Notes under the pieces: model-generated
Seen by the model: only the letters and a program-made list of their open reading frames with translations
Told to the model about the DNA's origin: nothing
Database searches by the model: none
In this document: one piece after another, positions 11,011 through 20,222 of the stretch
Layout: each line of letters starts with the position of its first letter
Numbering within the stretch: position 1 is the first letter of the stretch
NCBI RefSeq assembly: GCF_013372205.1
Contig: NZ_CP053831.1
Span: 1-64,000 of the forward strand
Length of the DNA stretch: 64,000 bases
Direction: 5' to 3'
Source: Campylobacter mucosalis
GTDB taxonomy: Bacteria; Campylobacterota; Campylobacteria; Campylobacterales; Campylobacteraceae
Position numbers and translations under genes: made by a program

Positions 11011-13109
11011 CTGTTCTCCTTTTGATATTCATTTACTATCTCTTCATCACAAAGCGGACAAAACTCGTGCTCACCAGCTATATATCCGTGTTTTTCGCAG
11101 ACGCTAAATATCGGTGTTATCGTTATATAAGGCAGGGTGTAGTTTGTTAATATATTTTTTACTAGCGTTTTACAAGCAGTTGCTGAGCTAATACGCTCTT
11201 TCATATAAAGGTGAAATACCGTACCACCAGTGTAAGCACTTTGAAGCTCATCTTGTAAATCTAGGGCTTTAAACGGGTCGTCTGTAAAATTTGCAGGGAG
11301 CTGGGTTGAGTTTGTATAATAGATATTTTCACCACCACCAGCTTGAATGATGTCATCGTAGCGTTTTTTATCCTCTTTTGCAAAGCGATATGTTGTGCCC
11401 TCAGCCGGTGTAGCTTCAAGGTTGTAAAGGTTGCCGGTTTGTTCTTGAAATTCTTTGATTTTTTCACGTAAGAAATTTATCATTTCAAGTGCAAACTCGC
11501 GTCCAAAATCACTTGCGATGCTCTCTTTATCGTCCGTGAAATTTCTTAAAAGCTCGTTCATACCATTTATACCAATCGTGCTAAAATGGTTATTAAAATG
11601 CTTTAAATACCTAGCCGTGTATGGGTAAAGCCCACGCTCATACATATCGGTTATAAATTTTCTCTTCTTTTCTAGCGTTGATTTTGCAAGGTTTAAAAGG
11701 TAGGTTAGGCGTGTGTAAAGCCCCTTTTTGTCATTTTTATAAAGATAACCAAGACGTGCTAAATTTATTGTTACAACGCCAATTGAACCAGTCATCTCAG
11801 CACTACCAAAAAGCCCACCACCACGTTTTAAAAGCTCCCTAAGATCAAGCTGTAAGCGACAGCACATTGAGCGGACGTGTCCTGGTTTGTAAGCATTTTC
11901 GTTTGGTACTAAGTTGCCGTTTTCATCTTTTTTATATTGTGAGCCGATAAAATTTTGAAAGTAGCTTGACCCCATTTTTGCGGTGTTTTCAAAGATAATT
12001 TGGGCGATATCGCTATCCCAGTTAAAATTCTCAGTAATATTTATCGTTGGTATTGGAAAGGTAAATGGCTGCGAGTTCTTATCGCCAGTTGTTAGCACTT
12101 CATAAAATGCCTTTGTTATACGCTTCATCTCAGGCTCAAAATCGCCGTAAGTAAGCTCGGTTAAGCTATTTTTGCCACGTTCTTTTGCTTTGTTTAGCAA
12201 ATTTTCATCATCAATATTTTTAAACAGATGAATATCATTTGCCGTTGGAATTTGAGCCTTTAAATCATCAGGGCAAGTAATATCAATCGTAACATTTGTA
12301 AATGGGCTTTGACCCCAACGTGCAGGGACATTTAGGTTAAAAACAAAGCTAGTTATTGCCTTTTTAATCTCTAAATCACTTAAATTATCTTTAAAAACGT
12401 AAGGCGCAAGATATGTATCAAAGCTAGAAAATGCCTGAGCCCCAGCCCACTCAGACTGCAAAATGCCTAAGAAATTTGCCATTTGACTAAGAGCCTCTCT
12501 AAAATGTCGTGGTGGACGGCTCTCAATCCTACCACGAACGCCGTTAAAGCCCTCGTTTAGCAAGGCTCTTAGCGACCAACCAGCACAATATCCAGTTAGG
12601 CAATCAAGGTCGTGTATGTGATAGTCAGCCTCTCTGTGTGCTAAGCCCTCTTCTTTGCTATAAACAGCGTCAAGCCAGTAGTTTGCGATGACTTTGCCGG
12701 CGGTATTGTTAATTAGCCCTGCGTTTGAGTAGCTTGTATTTGAGTTTGCAGCGATTCGCCAGTCGGATTTGCCGATGTATTCGTTAATTGTTTGGGTTGA
12801 GTTTATGTAGGTTGTATCCTCGTTTAGCCCTAAAATTTGCTCTCTTTGCATTTTGTGAGTGTGGCGATAGAGCATAAATGACTTTAAAACGTTAAAATGT
12901 CCGCTTTTAAAAAGCTCACTCTCAATGGCGTCTTGCACGTCCTCAACGCTGATTATATCAGTGTATTCAAAGACTTTTTGCACCACATTTGTAAAAATTT
13001 GCTCATCATAGTTTTCGTTTTCACTAGCAAATGCTTTTTTTATCGCATCTACGATTTTATAGGCTTTAAATTCCTCTTTTTTACCATCTCGCTTTAAAAT
13101 TTCTCTCAT
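11007..13109 (-). CDS. nrdD: Anaerobic ribonucleoside-triphosphate reductase NrdD, large part
   Basis: Class III ribonucleotide reductase, making dNTPs without oxygen. 700 residues: an N-terminal ATP-cone (MREILKRDGKKEEFKAYK...) and the ten-stranded barrel with MCCRLQLDLRELL. The C-terminus is a zinc-binding segment with C671, H674, C684 and C687 (CEKHGY ... CPLC). The protein ends at that point: the usual glycyl-radical tail RVxGY is not in this frame but in the overlapping 53-residue ORF downstream. A 205-bp AT-rich gap precedes the start, which probably holds the promoter. Confidence 0.95.
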   Translation of the reverse strand: MREILKRDGKKEEFKAYKIVDAIKKAFASENENYDEQIFTNVVQKVFEYTDIISVEDVQDAIESELFKSGHFNVLKSFMLYRHTHKMQREQILGLNEDTTYINSTQTINEYIGKSDWRIAANSNTSYSNAGLINNTAGKVIANYWLDAVYSKEEGLAHREADYHIHDLDCLTGYCAGWSLRALLNEGFNGVRGRIESRPPRHFREALSQMANFLGILQSEWAGAQAFSSFDTYLAPYVFKDNLSDLEIKKAITSFVFNLNVPARWGQSPFTNVTIDITCPDDLKAQIPTANDIHLFKNIDDENLLNKAKERGKNSLTELTYGDFEPEMKRITKAFYEVLTTGDKNSQPFTFPIPTINITENFNWDSDIAQIIFENTAKMGSSYFQNFIGSQYKKDENGNLVPNENAYKPGHVRSMCCRLQLDLRELLKRGGGLFGSAEMTGSIGVVTINLARLGYLYKNDKKGLYTRLTYLLNLAKSTLEKKRKFITDMYERGLYPYTARYLKHFNNHFSTIGINGMNELLRNFTDDKESIASDFGREFALEMINFLREKIKEFQEQTGNLYNLEATPAEGTTYRFAKEDKKRYDDIIQAGGGENIYYTNSTQLPANFTDDPFKALDLQDELQSAYTGGTVFHLYMKERISSATACKTLVKNILTNYTLPYITITPIFSVCEKHGYIAGEHEFCPLCDEEIVNEYQKENR

Positions 13110-13314
13110 TTTTTTGCCCCTTTTAAAGGCGAAAGTATAGGCAATTTTAGCTTAAAATTTAAGTTTTAAAAATTAGTTAAACGATAAAAATTATCATAAA
13201 AACATAAAAATTTCATTTTAATTTTAAGTTTATAAATTTAAAATTTCACGTTTAAAACGATATTTATTATAAAATTTCAATTTTAAAGCTTATAAAAAAT
13301 ATTTAATTTATTTT

Positions 13315-13965
13315 TTAAAAAATATAATATAAAATTCCAAGCCCAAAAATATCAGCCAAAGCGTGAGATAAGAAGTATGGATAGAGATTTTTAACTCTTA
13401 ATTTCTCATACAACAAAAAGTAAATACACCCCAAAATAAGCGTGATTCCAAGTGCTGACGTCACGCCTTGATAGGTGTGAAATGAGAAGCGAACAAACAA
13501 GGAGTAGATAAAAACGCCTTTTATAATTTTAGGATTTACGCTAAGGCAGAGCCCAATAAAGAAAAATTCCTCATAAAAGCCGTTAAAAAGCGAGTAGATG
13601 ACGATTGAGGTGTCAATGTAAGATGAGGCTGGATAGGCAACACCTAAAATGTCTAAAAGCCAAAAATAGCCGTCCATTAAAAGTGCTAAAAAGCAAAATA
13701 AAATCAGGGCAAAAATCGTGCTTTTTAGTGTGATTTGAAATTTCAAAACGCTAAAATCATACTTTATAAATTTTAGATAGCAAAGGGCTAAAAAAAGCCA
13801 AAAAAGTTGTATCCTAAGCCCCAAATAATTATCTCTTTGGCTAAAATCAGTAAGACTTGCAAAGTCGCTTGTGTCATTTAGAAAATATATCGTTGAGGTG
13901 TAGGCAGCATAGCCAAAAAGTGTTACTGAAAGTAATAAAATATCTTTAAATCTTAAATTTCTCAT
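13315..13965 (-). CDS. CPBP-family intramembrane protease-like protein
   Basis: 216 residues with about six to seven membrane segments. CPBP (Abi/CAAX-protease-like) motifs are visible: motif 1 as YEEFFFIG, motif 2 as FSFHTYQG, and motif 3 as HALADIFG. The glutamate pair is kept, but the arginine of the usual EExxxR is replaced by isoleucine. The family includes prenyl-protein peptidases and bacteriocin-immunity proteins; the role here is unknown. It stands alone, transcribed away from the BASS transporter gene that starts 47 bp to its right. Confidence 0.7.
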   Translation of the reverse strand: MRNLRFKDILLLSVTLFGYAAYTSTIYFLNDTSDFASLTDFSQRDNYLGLRIQLFWLFLALCYLKFIKYDFSVLKFQITLKSTIFALILFCFLALLMDGYFWLLDILGVAYPASSYIDTSIVIYSLFNGFYEEFFFIGLCLSVNPKIIKGVFIYSLFVRFSFHTYQGVTSALGITLILGCIYFLLYEKLRVKNLYPYFLSHALADIFGLGILYYIF

Positions 13966-14011
13966 AGTATTATTTTAGCGAATTTTTAAAATTTCCGCTA
14001 TAATCGCACCT

Positions 14012-14911
14012 ATGAAAGCACTTTTATTTCCGTTTTTAGCAGTGATTTTTTCGCTGTTTTGTTATAGTTTTGCTGAGTTTTTTGTGCCTTTTAAAGGGCT
14101 TATTATACCTTGTTTGATGACGATAATGCTTGGTATGGGGCTTACACTAAATTTAAGTGAATTTCGCGGTGTTTGGGCTAAAAAATATGCGGTCGTTTTT
14201 GGTGTGGCGATTCAGTTTGTAGCTATGCCACTTTTTGCACTTCTTGTTTCAAAAATTTTTGGCTTTAATGAGGCACTTACGATTGGTATGATGCTTGTTG
14301 GCACGAGTGCTGGGGGGACGGCGTCAAACGTGATAACCTACCTTGCAAAGGGTGACGTGGCGTTGTCTGTGAGTATGACGCTTGTTTCTACGCTTGTTTC
14401 AATTATTTTAATGCCGATTTTAATGTGGTTTTATGTGGATGCTAGGGTTGATTTGCCGGTGATGTCAATGCTTTTTGACTTAATTAAAATCACGCTTTTA
14501 CCGCTTGTGGTGGGTGCTTGTTTAAATACATTTTTTAATAAATTCATAAACTCATTTAAGCCGTTTTTGCCCATAGTTTCAATGGTTGCCATTATCTTTA
14601 TAATCGGCGTGATTGTAGCGGTTAATGCTAAGAATTTTGCTGATGTTGGCGTAGTTGTGGCTTGTGCAGTGGCTGTGCATAACGTGCTTGGTATGTTAAG
14701 CGGATATTTTGGGGCTATGGCGTTTGGCTTTGATAAAAAGACGGCTAGGACGATTGCCATTGAGGTTGGTATGCAAAACTCTGGTCTTAGTGTGGCTTTG
14801 GCGATGAAGTATTTTACATCAGTTTCGGCGCTTGCTGGTGCGATTTTTAGCATTTGGCATAACATTTCAGGTGCGATTTTTGCTGGGTGGTGCAGTAAAA
14901 GCCAAGATTAG
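14012..14911 (+). CDS. Bile acid:sodium symporter (BASS) family transporter
   Basis: 299 residues with about nine to ten membrane helices. Characteristic segments are MLGMGLTLNLSEFRGV, GTSAGGTASNVITYLAKGDVALSVSMT and EVGMQNSGLSVALA, which form the crossing helices of BASS/YocS transporters. Family substrates include bile acids, pantoate and keto acids; the present one is unknown. A perfect 11-bp inverted repeat terminator overlaps the stop codon. Confidence 0.85.
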   Translation: MKALLFPFLAVIFSLFCYSFAEFFVPFKGLIIPCLMTIMLGMGLTLNLSEFRGVWAKKYAVVFGVAIQFVAMPLFALLVSKIFGFNEALTIGMMLVGTSAGGTASNVITYLAKGDVALSVSMTLVSTLVSIILMPILMWFYVDARVDLPVMSMLFDLIKITLLPLVVGACLNTFFNKFINSFKPFLPIVSMVAIIFIIGVIVAVNAKNFADVGVVVACAVAVHNVLGMLSGYFGAMAFGFDKKTARTIAIEVGMQNSGLSVALAMKYFTSVSALAGAIFSIWHNISGAIFAGWCSKSQD

Positions 14912-14922
14912 TCTTGGCTTTT
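14897..14922. terminator. Bidirectional terminator
   Basis: AAAAGCCAAGA, loop TTAG, then TCTTGGCTTTT: an 11-bp perfect hairpin flanked by A and T runs, so it can serve both the BASS transporter gene and the convergent restriction pseudogene. Confidence 0.9.
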
Positions 14923-16360
14923 ATAAATTTTGTCTTATAAAACTATATAATATTTCAAAAATTTCGTTCTCTCTGTTAATAATATCATTCTTACCCCACT
15001 CATCTTGCGGTAACTCTGATAACTGCTTAGCTTCTAAAAAGCTTGATGTCTTATATCTCTCTTTTTTAGATTTAAAATAATGATTACTGGTCTTTATGTT
15101 TAAAGATTTTTCTAGCCACATTTTATTGCCAATACTTTCTATGTATCTTTGATGCTCATCTTTGGTTATATTTTGATAGCAGGTATCTTGCCAGTTTCTA
15201 GGTAAGATATGTTCTACTTCACCTTTTATTATATTTTGATTTTCGTATTGCAAGTATAAATTTAAAGATATTAAAGTCTTTGTTAAAGCACCACTTCTTA
15301 AAAAATCCTCTTTAAATCTATTTTTAACATCTAATATACTTTTTACATCAACTCTAAAATCCAAATTGCCGTTATCGTAAAGATTGACATACGCATTAAA
15401 TATTGGGTCTTTAACAGCATTGACGGTTGGATTGTTTATGTAAATCGCAAGTATATTTGATATTGCTTTTGATAAAAATGGCAATAAAATTTTATCACTA
15501 AAAAAATCTTTTTTATTGTCTTTGCAGTAAAAATAAAATGCTGATATGAGCGATTTTGGATACTGATTAGGGAAGTGGTTGATCACATCAAGAAATTGCA
15601 ACGCCCTTTGGCTAAAATTTTCATTAAAAACACCAAGCCAAAAATCCGAAAGCTCTTTTAACTCATTAAAAAGATTGCCATCTTTTAAACGCTCTTTTGT
15701 ATAAAATTTTCTAGAAGCTATCTCTTTGCTTTTATCCTTATTTCTAGCTCTAATAACGTGCGTGTAATATGTAAAAATAGTATCTATGCTAATATCTTTT
15801 TCTTTTAGACTTTCTTCTAGCTCTCGCCACCCTTTGGCAAAGTTTTCTTTGCTATCTTTATCTTTTTGATATCCGTAAATTATGCCTTTAAAGATATCAG
15901 CATCACTTAGTGGCAAACCTCTGTTGTTTAATGTATTAAAAATTCTAAGTGCATTTTCTTGCTCATCACATTTGATAAATAAAATTTTTAAACGACCTTT
16001 ATCGTCTATTAACATTTTACAAAGTGGCTTAAAAAGCGTGTGCTCCATAGTATTTACTTTTTCTATAAAAAGTTAAATTTTTAGCCCATCCCACTAGTTT
16101 ATTTTGCGTTGCTTTTTGTAAAGCACCACGCATAAAAGAGTAAGGGTTGTAAGATGTTGCTGTGTATCTGTGGCTTCGCATTTTTTTATCATTTAAAAAC
16201 TACAATAAAACATAAAACATACTTACCAAAGTCAAAGCTTATCTTATCACGCTCTTTACTATTTATGTTGTTTTCTAAAATATTCTTAAAGCTATTCGCG
16301 CTGCGTTTTTGCCTCCCACACATATGGTCTTTGATATGTTGGGATAGCAAATTTATATTA
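14921..16360 (-). pseudogene. Decayed DUF262/DUF1524 (GmrSD-type) restriction gene
   Basis: An open frame from 16048 to 14921 (375 residues) holds the end of a DUF262 domain (ENALRIFNTLNNRGLPLSDADIFKG) and a C-terminal DUF1524 nuclease motif VEHILPRNWQD with H280. The DUF262 N-terminus is missing from this frame. About 270 bp upstream, at 16313-16345 on the same strand, another frame still encodes IPTYQRPYVWE, the hallmark start of DUF262, followed by frameshifts and stops. A 50-codon open segment at 16029-16181 lies in between. Intact relatives are about 550-600 residues and act as modification-dependent (type IV) restriction enzymes; this copy is broken. Confidence 0.8.
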
Positions 16361-16408
16361 CTTTAAAGCAGTTATAATACGCTTTTTATTTTAGCTATTT
16401 TGCTAAAT

Positions 16409-18781
16409 TTACTGACATCCTTCGCATTCTATTGAGCGGTCGGCGACGCTATTTACCTTTTCACTATCTGGGCTTTCTGAGCGTAGGTAATAGGTTGATT
16501 TTAGCCCTAAACTCCACGCAAGGGTGTAAATTTCATTTAAATATCCACCACTTGCCTTATCAAGGCTCATAAAGATATTTAGGCTTTGACCCTGATCTAT
16601 CCACTTTTGGCGGATAGCACCGGCACGGATTAGCACCCTTTGGTCAAGCTCGTAAGCTGGTGTGTAAAACTGCCACGTATCAGGGCTTAAATTTGGCACG
16701 ACATTTGGGATCATACCGCTTAGGTTATGCTCAAACCACTTGCGTTTATAAACCGGCTCAATGGTTTGGGTTGTGCCAACAAGTATGCTTATGCTTGAAG
16801 TTGGTGCGATTGCCATTAGGTATCCGTTTCGCATACCATCGGTTTTTACCTTTGCTCTTAGCTTATCCCAGTCGCAATTGTTTTCATCAAATAGCCCACC
16901 GCGATTTACCAACGCTTTTGCGTTTTCGTTTGCGATGTCTATTGGCATTATGCCCCTGCTCCATTTTGAGCCTTCAAAGCTAGGGTATCTGCCTTTTTCA
17001 ACGCTTAAATTTGAACTAGCGTAGATCGTGTGGTAGCTGATATTCTCCATTACACTATCAATTAACGCCAAATGCTCGTAACTGCCCCATTTTACCTGCT
17101 TTGAGGCAAGCATTTGTGCCTCGCCCATTACGCCAAGTCCTATCGCACGAGTTTGCAGGTTTGTATCTTTTACCTTTTTATGCGGGTAGAAATTTAGATC
17201 AATCACGTTATCAAGCATTCTAACGGCTATTGGCACTACTCTTGCGATATCTTCTGGGGTGTTGATTTTACTTAAATTTATACTTGCAAGGTTGCAAACT
17301 GCCGTTTGCCCAGCGATAGGCTCTTTTTCTACGATGAAAATCTGATCATCTTTTATGCTATCAAGAGCTGAGAGTTTTTTAGCTTTTTTTGTTATCCCGC
17401 TATCAACTAAAACATCGTCCTCTTCGTTATAAAGGCTGATTTTGCCACTATTAAATGTAACCTTTATCTGATAGTAGTTTGGTTGTGTGTTTTGAAAAAT
17501 TTCGGTGCATAAATTTGAGCTTCTAATTATACCGGTGTGGTTGTTTGGATTTGCTTTGTTTGCGTTATCTTTAAAGCCAAGAAACGGCATACCGGTTTCA
17601 AAATAGCTTGTTAGCACCTTTTTCCAGAGCTCTTTTGCAAGCATTGTATTTTTTTGTATCGTGTCGTCGTTTTCATACTCTATGTAGCATTTTTCAAATT
17701 CATCGCCGTAAAGGTCGGTTAGGTCGCTAACTTGTGCCGGATCAAAAAGTGTCCATTTTTCATTCGCTGCAATTCGCTTCATAAATAGGTCATTTATCCA
17801 AAGTGCTGGAAATAGCTCGTGTGCGCGGCGTCTTTCTTCGCCTGAGTTTTTACGTAAATCCAAAAAGTCGCTCACGTCCATATGCCACGGCTCTACATAA
17901 ACAGCGATCGCACCCTTTCTCGTGCCAAGCTGATCGACGGCTACGGCGATATCGTTTGTAACTTTTAAAAATGGTATGATGCCACCAGCGGCGTTTTTAT
18001 GCCCATCAATGCTGCCGCCCATAGCACGAACCTTGCTCCAATCCCAGCCGATACCGCCACCAAATTTTGACAGCAACGCCATCTCTTTGTAGCTATCAAA
18101 AATGCCTTCAATATTATCAGGTGTAGAGCCGATGTAGCACGAGCTTAGCTGGTGGCGTGGCGTCCTTGCGTTTGAAAGCGTCGGCGTGGCTAACATTACT
18201 TCAAATTTGCTAATTAGATCGTAAAATTTCTTAGCCCAGCCTTGGCTGTCAAGCTCGTTTTGTGCTAAAAACATCGCAATTGCCATAAACATATGCTGAG
18301 GTAGTTCAATTGGCTTACCATCTTTATCCTTTATCAAATAGCGGTCATACAGGGTCTTAATGCCAAGATAGGCAAACTGCAAATCGCGCTCTGGCTTAAT
18401 GTAGCTGTTTAGATCATCAAGGTCATATTTTTCTTTAAGCCCTGGCACAATTCGGCCTGCCTTTTCGCCCTTGATAAGATACTCACGCAGGTGGTTATAG
18501 CCGCTAAAACCAGTAACCTTGTGATAAAGGTCGTATAAAAACAGCCGTGCAGCAACAAATGTCCAATTTGGGCGGTCAATATCAATTTTTTCAACCGCTG
18601 TTTTGATTAGCGTCTGCTGAATTTCTTCGGTCGTAATCATATCTCTAAATTGGATTTTCGCATCAACTTCAAGCTCACTAAGGCTTACATTATCAAGCCC
18701 AAGCACCGCTTCACTCGTGTATTTTTTGATTTTTGAGACGTCCAGCTCTTCTGTGCGTCCGTTACGTTTTACTACTTTCAT
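16409..18781 (-). CDS. nrdA: Class I ribonucleoside-diphosphate reductase, alpha subunit
   Basis: Aerobic ribonucleotide reductase large subunit. From MKVVKRNGRTEELDV the protein is 790 residues. That is the standard start: an open extension of 26 codons to 18859 lacks similarity and a ribosome binding site. It has an N-terminal ATP-cone, substrate-site segments LATPTLSNARTPRHQLSSCYIGS and NLCTEIFQNT, and the active-site region AVCNLASINL. The C-terminal thiol pair is CEGC (SIECEGCQ). The partner nrdB is not in this window. With nrdDG nearby the organism can make dNTPs with and without oxygen. Confidence 0.95.
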   Translation of the reverse strand: MKVVKRNGRTEELDVSKIKKYTSEAVLGLDNVSLSELEVDAKIQFRDMITTEEIQQTLIKTAVEKIDIDRPNWTFVAARLFLYDLYHKVTGFSGYNHLREYLIKGEKAGRIVPGLKEKYDLDDLNSYIKPERDLQFAYLGIKTLYDRYLIKDKDGKPIELPQHMFMAIAMFLAQNELDSQGWAKKFYDLISKFEVMLATPTLSNARTPRHQLSSCYIGSTPDNIEGIFDSYKEMALLSKFGGGIGWDWSKVRAMGGSIDGHKNAAGGIIPFLKVTNDIAVAVDQLGTRKGAIAVYVEPWHMDVSDFLDLRKNSGEERRRAHELFPALWINDLFMKRIAANEKWTLFDPAQVSDLTDLYGDEFEKCYIEYENDDTIQKNTMLAKELWKKVLTSYFETGMPFLGFKDNANKANPNNHTGIIRSSNLCTEIFQNTQPNYYQIKVTFNSGKISLYNEEDDVLVDSGITKKAKKLSALDSIKDDQIFIVEKEPIAGQTAVCNLASINLSKINTPEDIARVVPIAVRMLDNVIDLNFYPHKKVKDTNLQTRAIGLGVMGEAQMLASKQVKWGSYEHLALIDSVMENISYHTIYASSNLSVEKGRYPSFEGSKWSRGIMPIDIANENAKALVNRGGLFDENNCDWDKLRAKVKTDGMRNGYLMAIAPTSSISILVGTTQTIEPVYKRKWFEHNLSGMIPNVVPNLSPDTWQFYTPAYELDQRVLIRAGAIRQKWIDQGQSLNIFMSLDKASGGYLNEIYTLAWSLGLKSTYYLRSESPDSEKVNSVADRSIECEGCQ

Positions 18782-18893
18782 ATTTGCACTTTCTGTAAAT
18801 TTTAATTTTAATGTGTGGATTGTATCAAAATAGATATAAAAACTCTCTTGCTCGAACAATAATTTTTAATCTAAAATTTGCTCATATTTTAGA

Positions 18894-19005
18894 AAAATTT
18901 TTAAAATATTGGAAGTAAAATTTTTAAAATATTGGAAGTAATAGAATTTAAAGTATAAAAAAAATATACTATAATAAGTATTTGTAATAAAAAATATGGA
19001 AGTAA
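18894..19005 (+). repeat. Direct repeats in the fic promoter region
   Basis: A 25-bp unit (core AAAATATTGGAAGTAA) occurs at 18894-18918 and again, overlapping by two bases, at 18917-18941. A partial third copy (AAAATATGGAAGTAA) lies at 18991-19005, where its GGAAG also acts as the ribosome binding site of fic. Such iteration in front of a toxin-like gene suggests an operator, possibly autoregulatory; this is inference. Confidence 0.7.
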
Positions 19006-19011
19006 AATAAA

Positions 19012-20178
19012 ATGAAAAAAGAAGTAAATGACAAAAACATAACTATACCAGAGCCATCTTTTGGAAGCAATTTAACTAGTATTATTGTAGATTTAGAAAA
19101 GTTAAGAACCAAGCGACTTGGTGGCGATGTGCCTCCTTATATATTTTTTCAATTAAAAGATATTTTTCAAATTTTAGAAACATTGGGGTCGGCTAGGATT
19201 GAAGGAAATAATACAACGCTTTCTGAATATGTTGAAAAAATTATAGATAAAAATTTAACAGATGAAAGCGACGATGAGATAAAAAATTTAGAAAACGCTA
19301 TAAATTTTATAGAGGATAATACTGATGAAAATACCAAATTTGACCGCGCTTATATTTCACAAATTCATAAAATTATTACAAATAATTTAACACCGCCTCC
19401 AAATGGCGAAGGATCTATGTATCCAGGAGAGCTAAGAAAGCACGATGTAAGAATAAAAAAGTCAGGGCATAAACCACCTATTCATATTTTATTGCCAGAC
19501 TATTTTGATAGTTTTATAGAATTTGTTAATCAAGAACGCAAAGAGCAATATCAGCTTTTAATGGTTGCTATTGCACACCATAGATTTGAGTTTATCCACC
19601 CTTTTGACAATGGAAATGGTAGAATGGGGAGACTATTAAATTATGCTTTTTTAATTAAGCTTGGATTTAGAGTAAAGCAAGGCAGACTTATTAACCCATC
19701 CTCGGTTTTTTACACAAACAGGGATCAGTATTATAATATGCTTTCAAGAGCCGATAGTTTAAACCCTGATAACTTATTAGATTGGTGTGAATATTTTTTA
19801 AAAGGGCTTAAAAATGAAATTGAAAAAATAGATTATCTTTTAAAAAAAGAGTATGTGCAAAACGATATACTTTTACCTATGCTTAAAATAGCCCTTGAAA
19901 AAAAATATATCACAGAACAAGAATTTAAAATACTAACATATCTTGTTAAAAAGAATGATATGTGCATGAAATCTGAGGAGCTTAGCAAATTTAATATAAA
20001 CAATTCAAAAGAAAAATCATATTTTATGTCTAGATTAAAAAATAAAAAAATGATTGCACCTACATCTGAAAATGGACGAATATACACGATATATTTTGCA
20101 AACAACTATTTGCTTCGTAGTACTATGCAAGTATTAAAGCAAAATGGTTTTATATCTGATTTTCTAAATAACAATTAA
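19012..20178 (+). CDS. Fic-domain protein (predicted AMPylase)
   Basis: 388 residues. The Fic active-site loop HPFDNGNGRMGR (residues 196-207, catalytic H196) is intact, predicting transfer of AMP or another nucleotide moiety to a protein. The N-terminal segment SARIEGN (residues 60-66) matches the inhibitory helix signature [S/T]xxxE[G/N], with E64 the blocking glutamate, so this is a self-inhibited class II Fic protein. Residues about 290-385 look like a winged helix-turn-helix, common in this Fic subgroup. It stands alone between nrdA and purB. Target is unknown. Confidence 0.85.
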   Translation: MKKEVNDKNITIPEPSFGSNLTSIIVDLEKLRTKRLGGDVPPYIFFQLKDIFQILETLGSARIEGNNTTLSEYVEKIIDKNLTDESDDEIKNLENAINFIEDNTDENTKFDRAYISQIHKIITNNLTPPPNGEGSMYPGELRKHDVRIKKSGHKPPIHILLPDYFDSFIEFVNQERKEQYQLLMVAIAHHRFEFIHPFDNGNGRMGRLLNYAFLIKLGFRVKQGRLINPSSVFYTNRDQYYNMLSRADSLNPDNLLDWCEYFLKGLKNEIEKIDYLLKKEYVQNDILLPMLKIALEKKYITEQEFKILTYLVKKNDMCMKSEELSKFNINNSKEKSYFMSRLKNKKMIAPTSENGRIYTIYFANNYLLRSTMQVLKQNGFISDFLNNN

Positions 20179-20191
20179 CAAAAGATATTAT

Positions 20192-20217
20192 CTAGCTATC
20201 GTTTTTTTGATAGCTAG
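20192..20217. terminator. Bidirectional terminator between fic and purB
   Basis: CTAGCTATC, loop GTTTTTTT, GATAGCTAG: 9-bp perfect stem between the convergent fic and purB stops, followed by T-rich sequence on both sides. Confidence 0.8.
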
Positions 20218-20222
20218 AAATT

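Noticed and set aside
14311-14316. G6 run in the BASS gene as a phase-variation tract
   Set aside because: Too short for typical slipped-strand switching; the 9-G tract at 47043 is different.
16660-17024. Plus-strand open frames inside nrdA
   Set aside because: Shadows of a well-supported gene.
18782-18859. 26-codon N-terminal extension of nrdA
   Set aside because: No ribosome binding site and AT-rich promoter-like composition; the ATG at 18781 gives the standard NrdA N-terminus.
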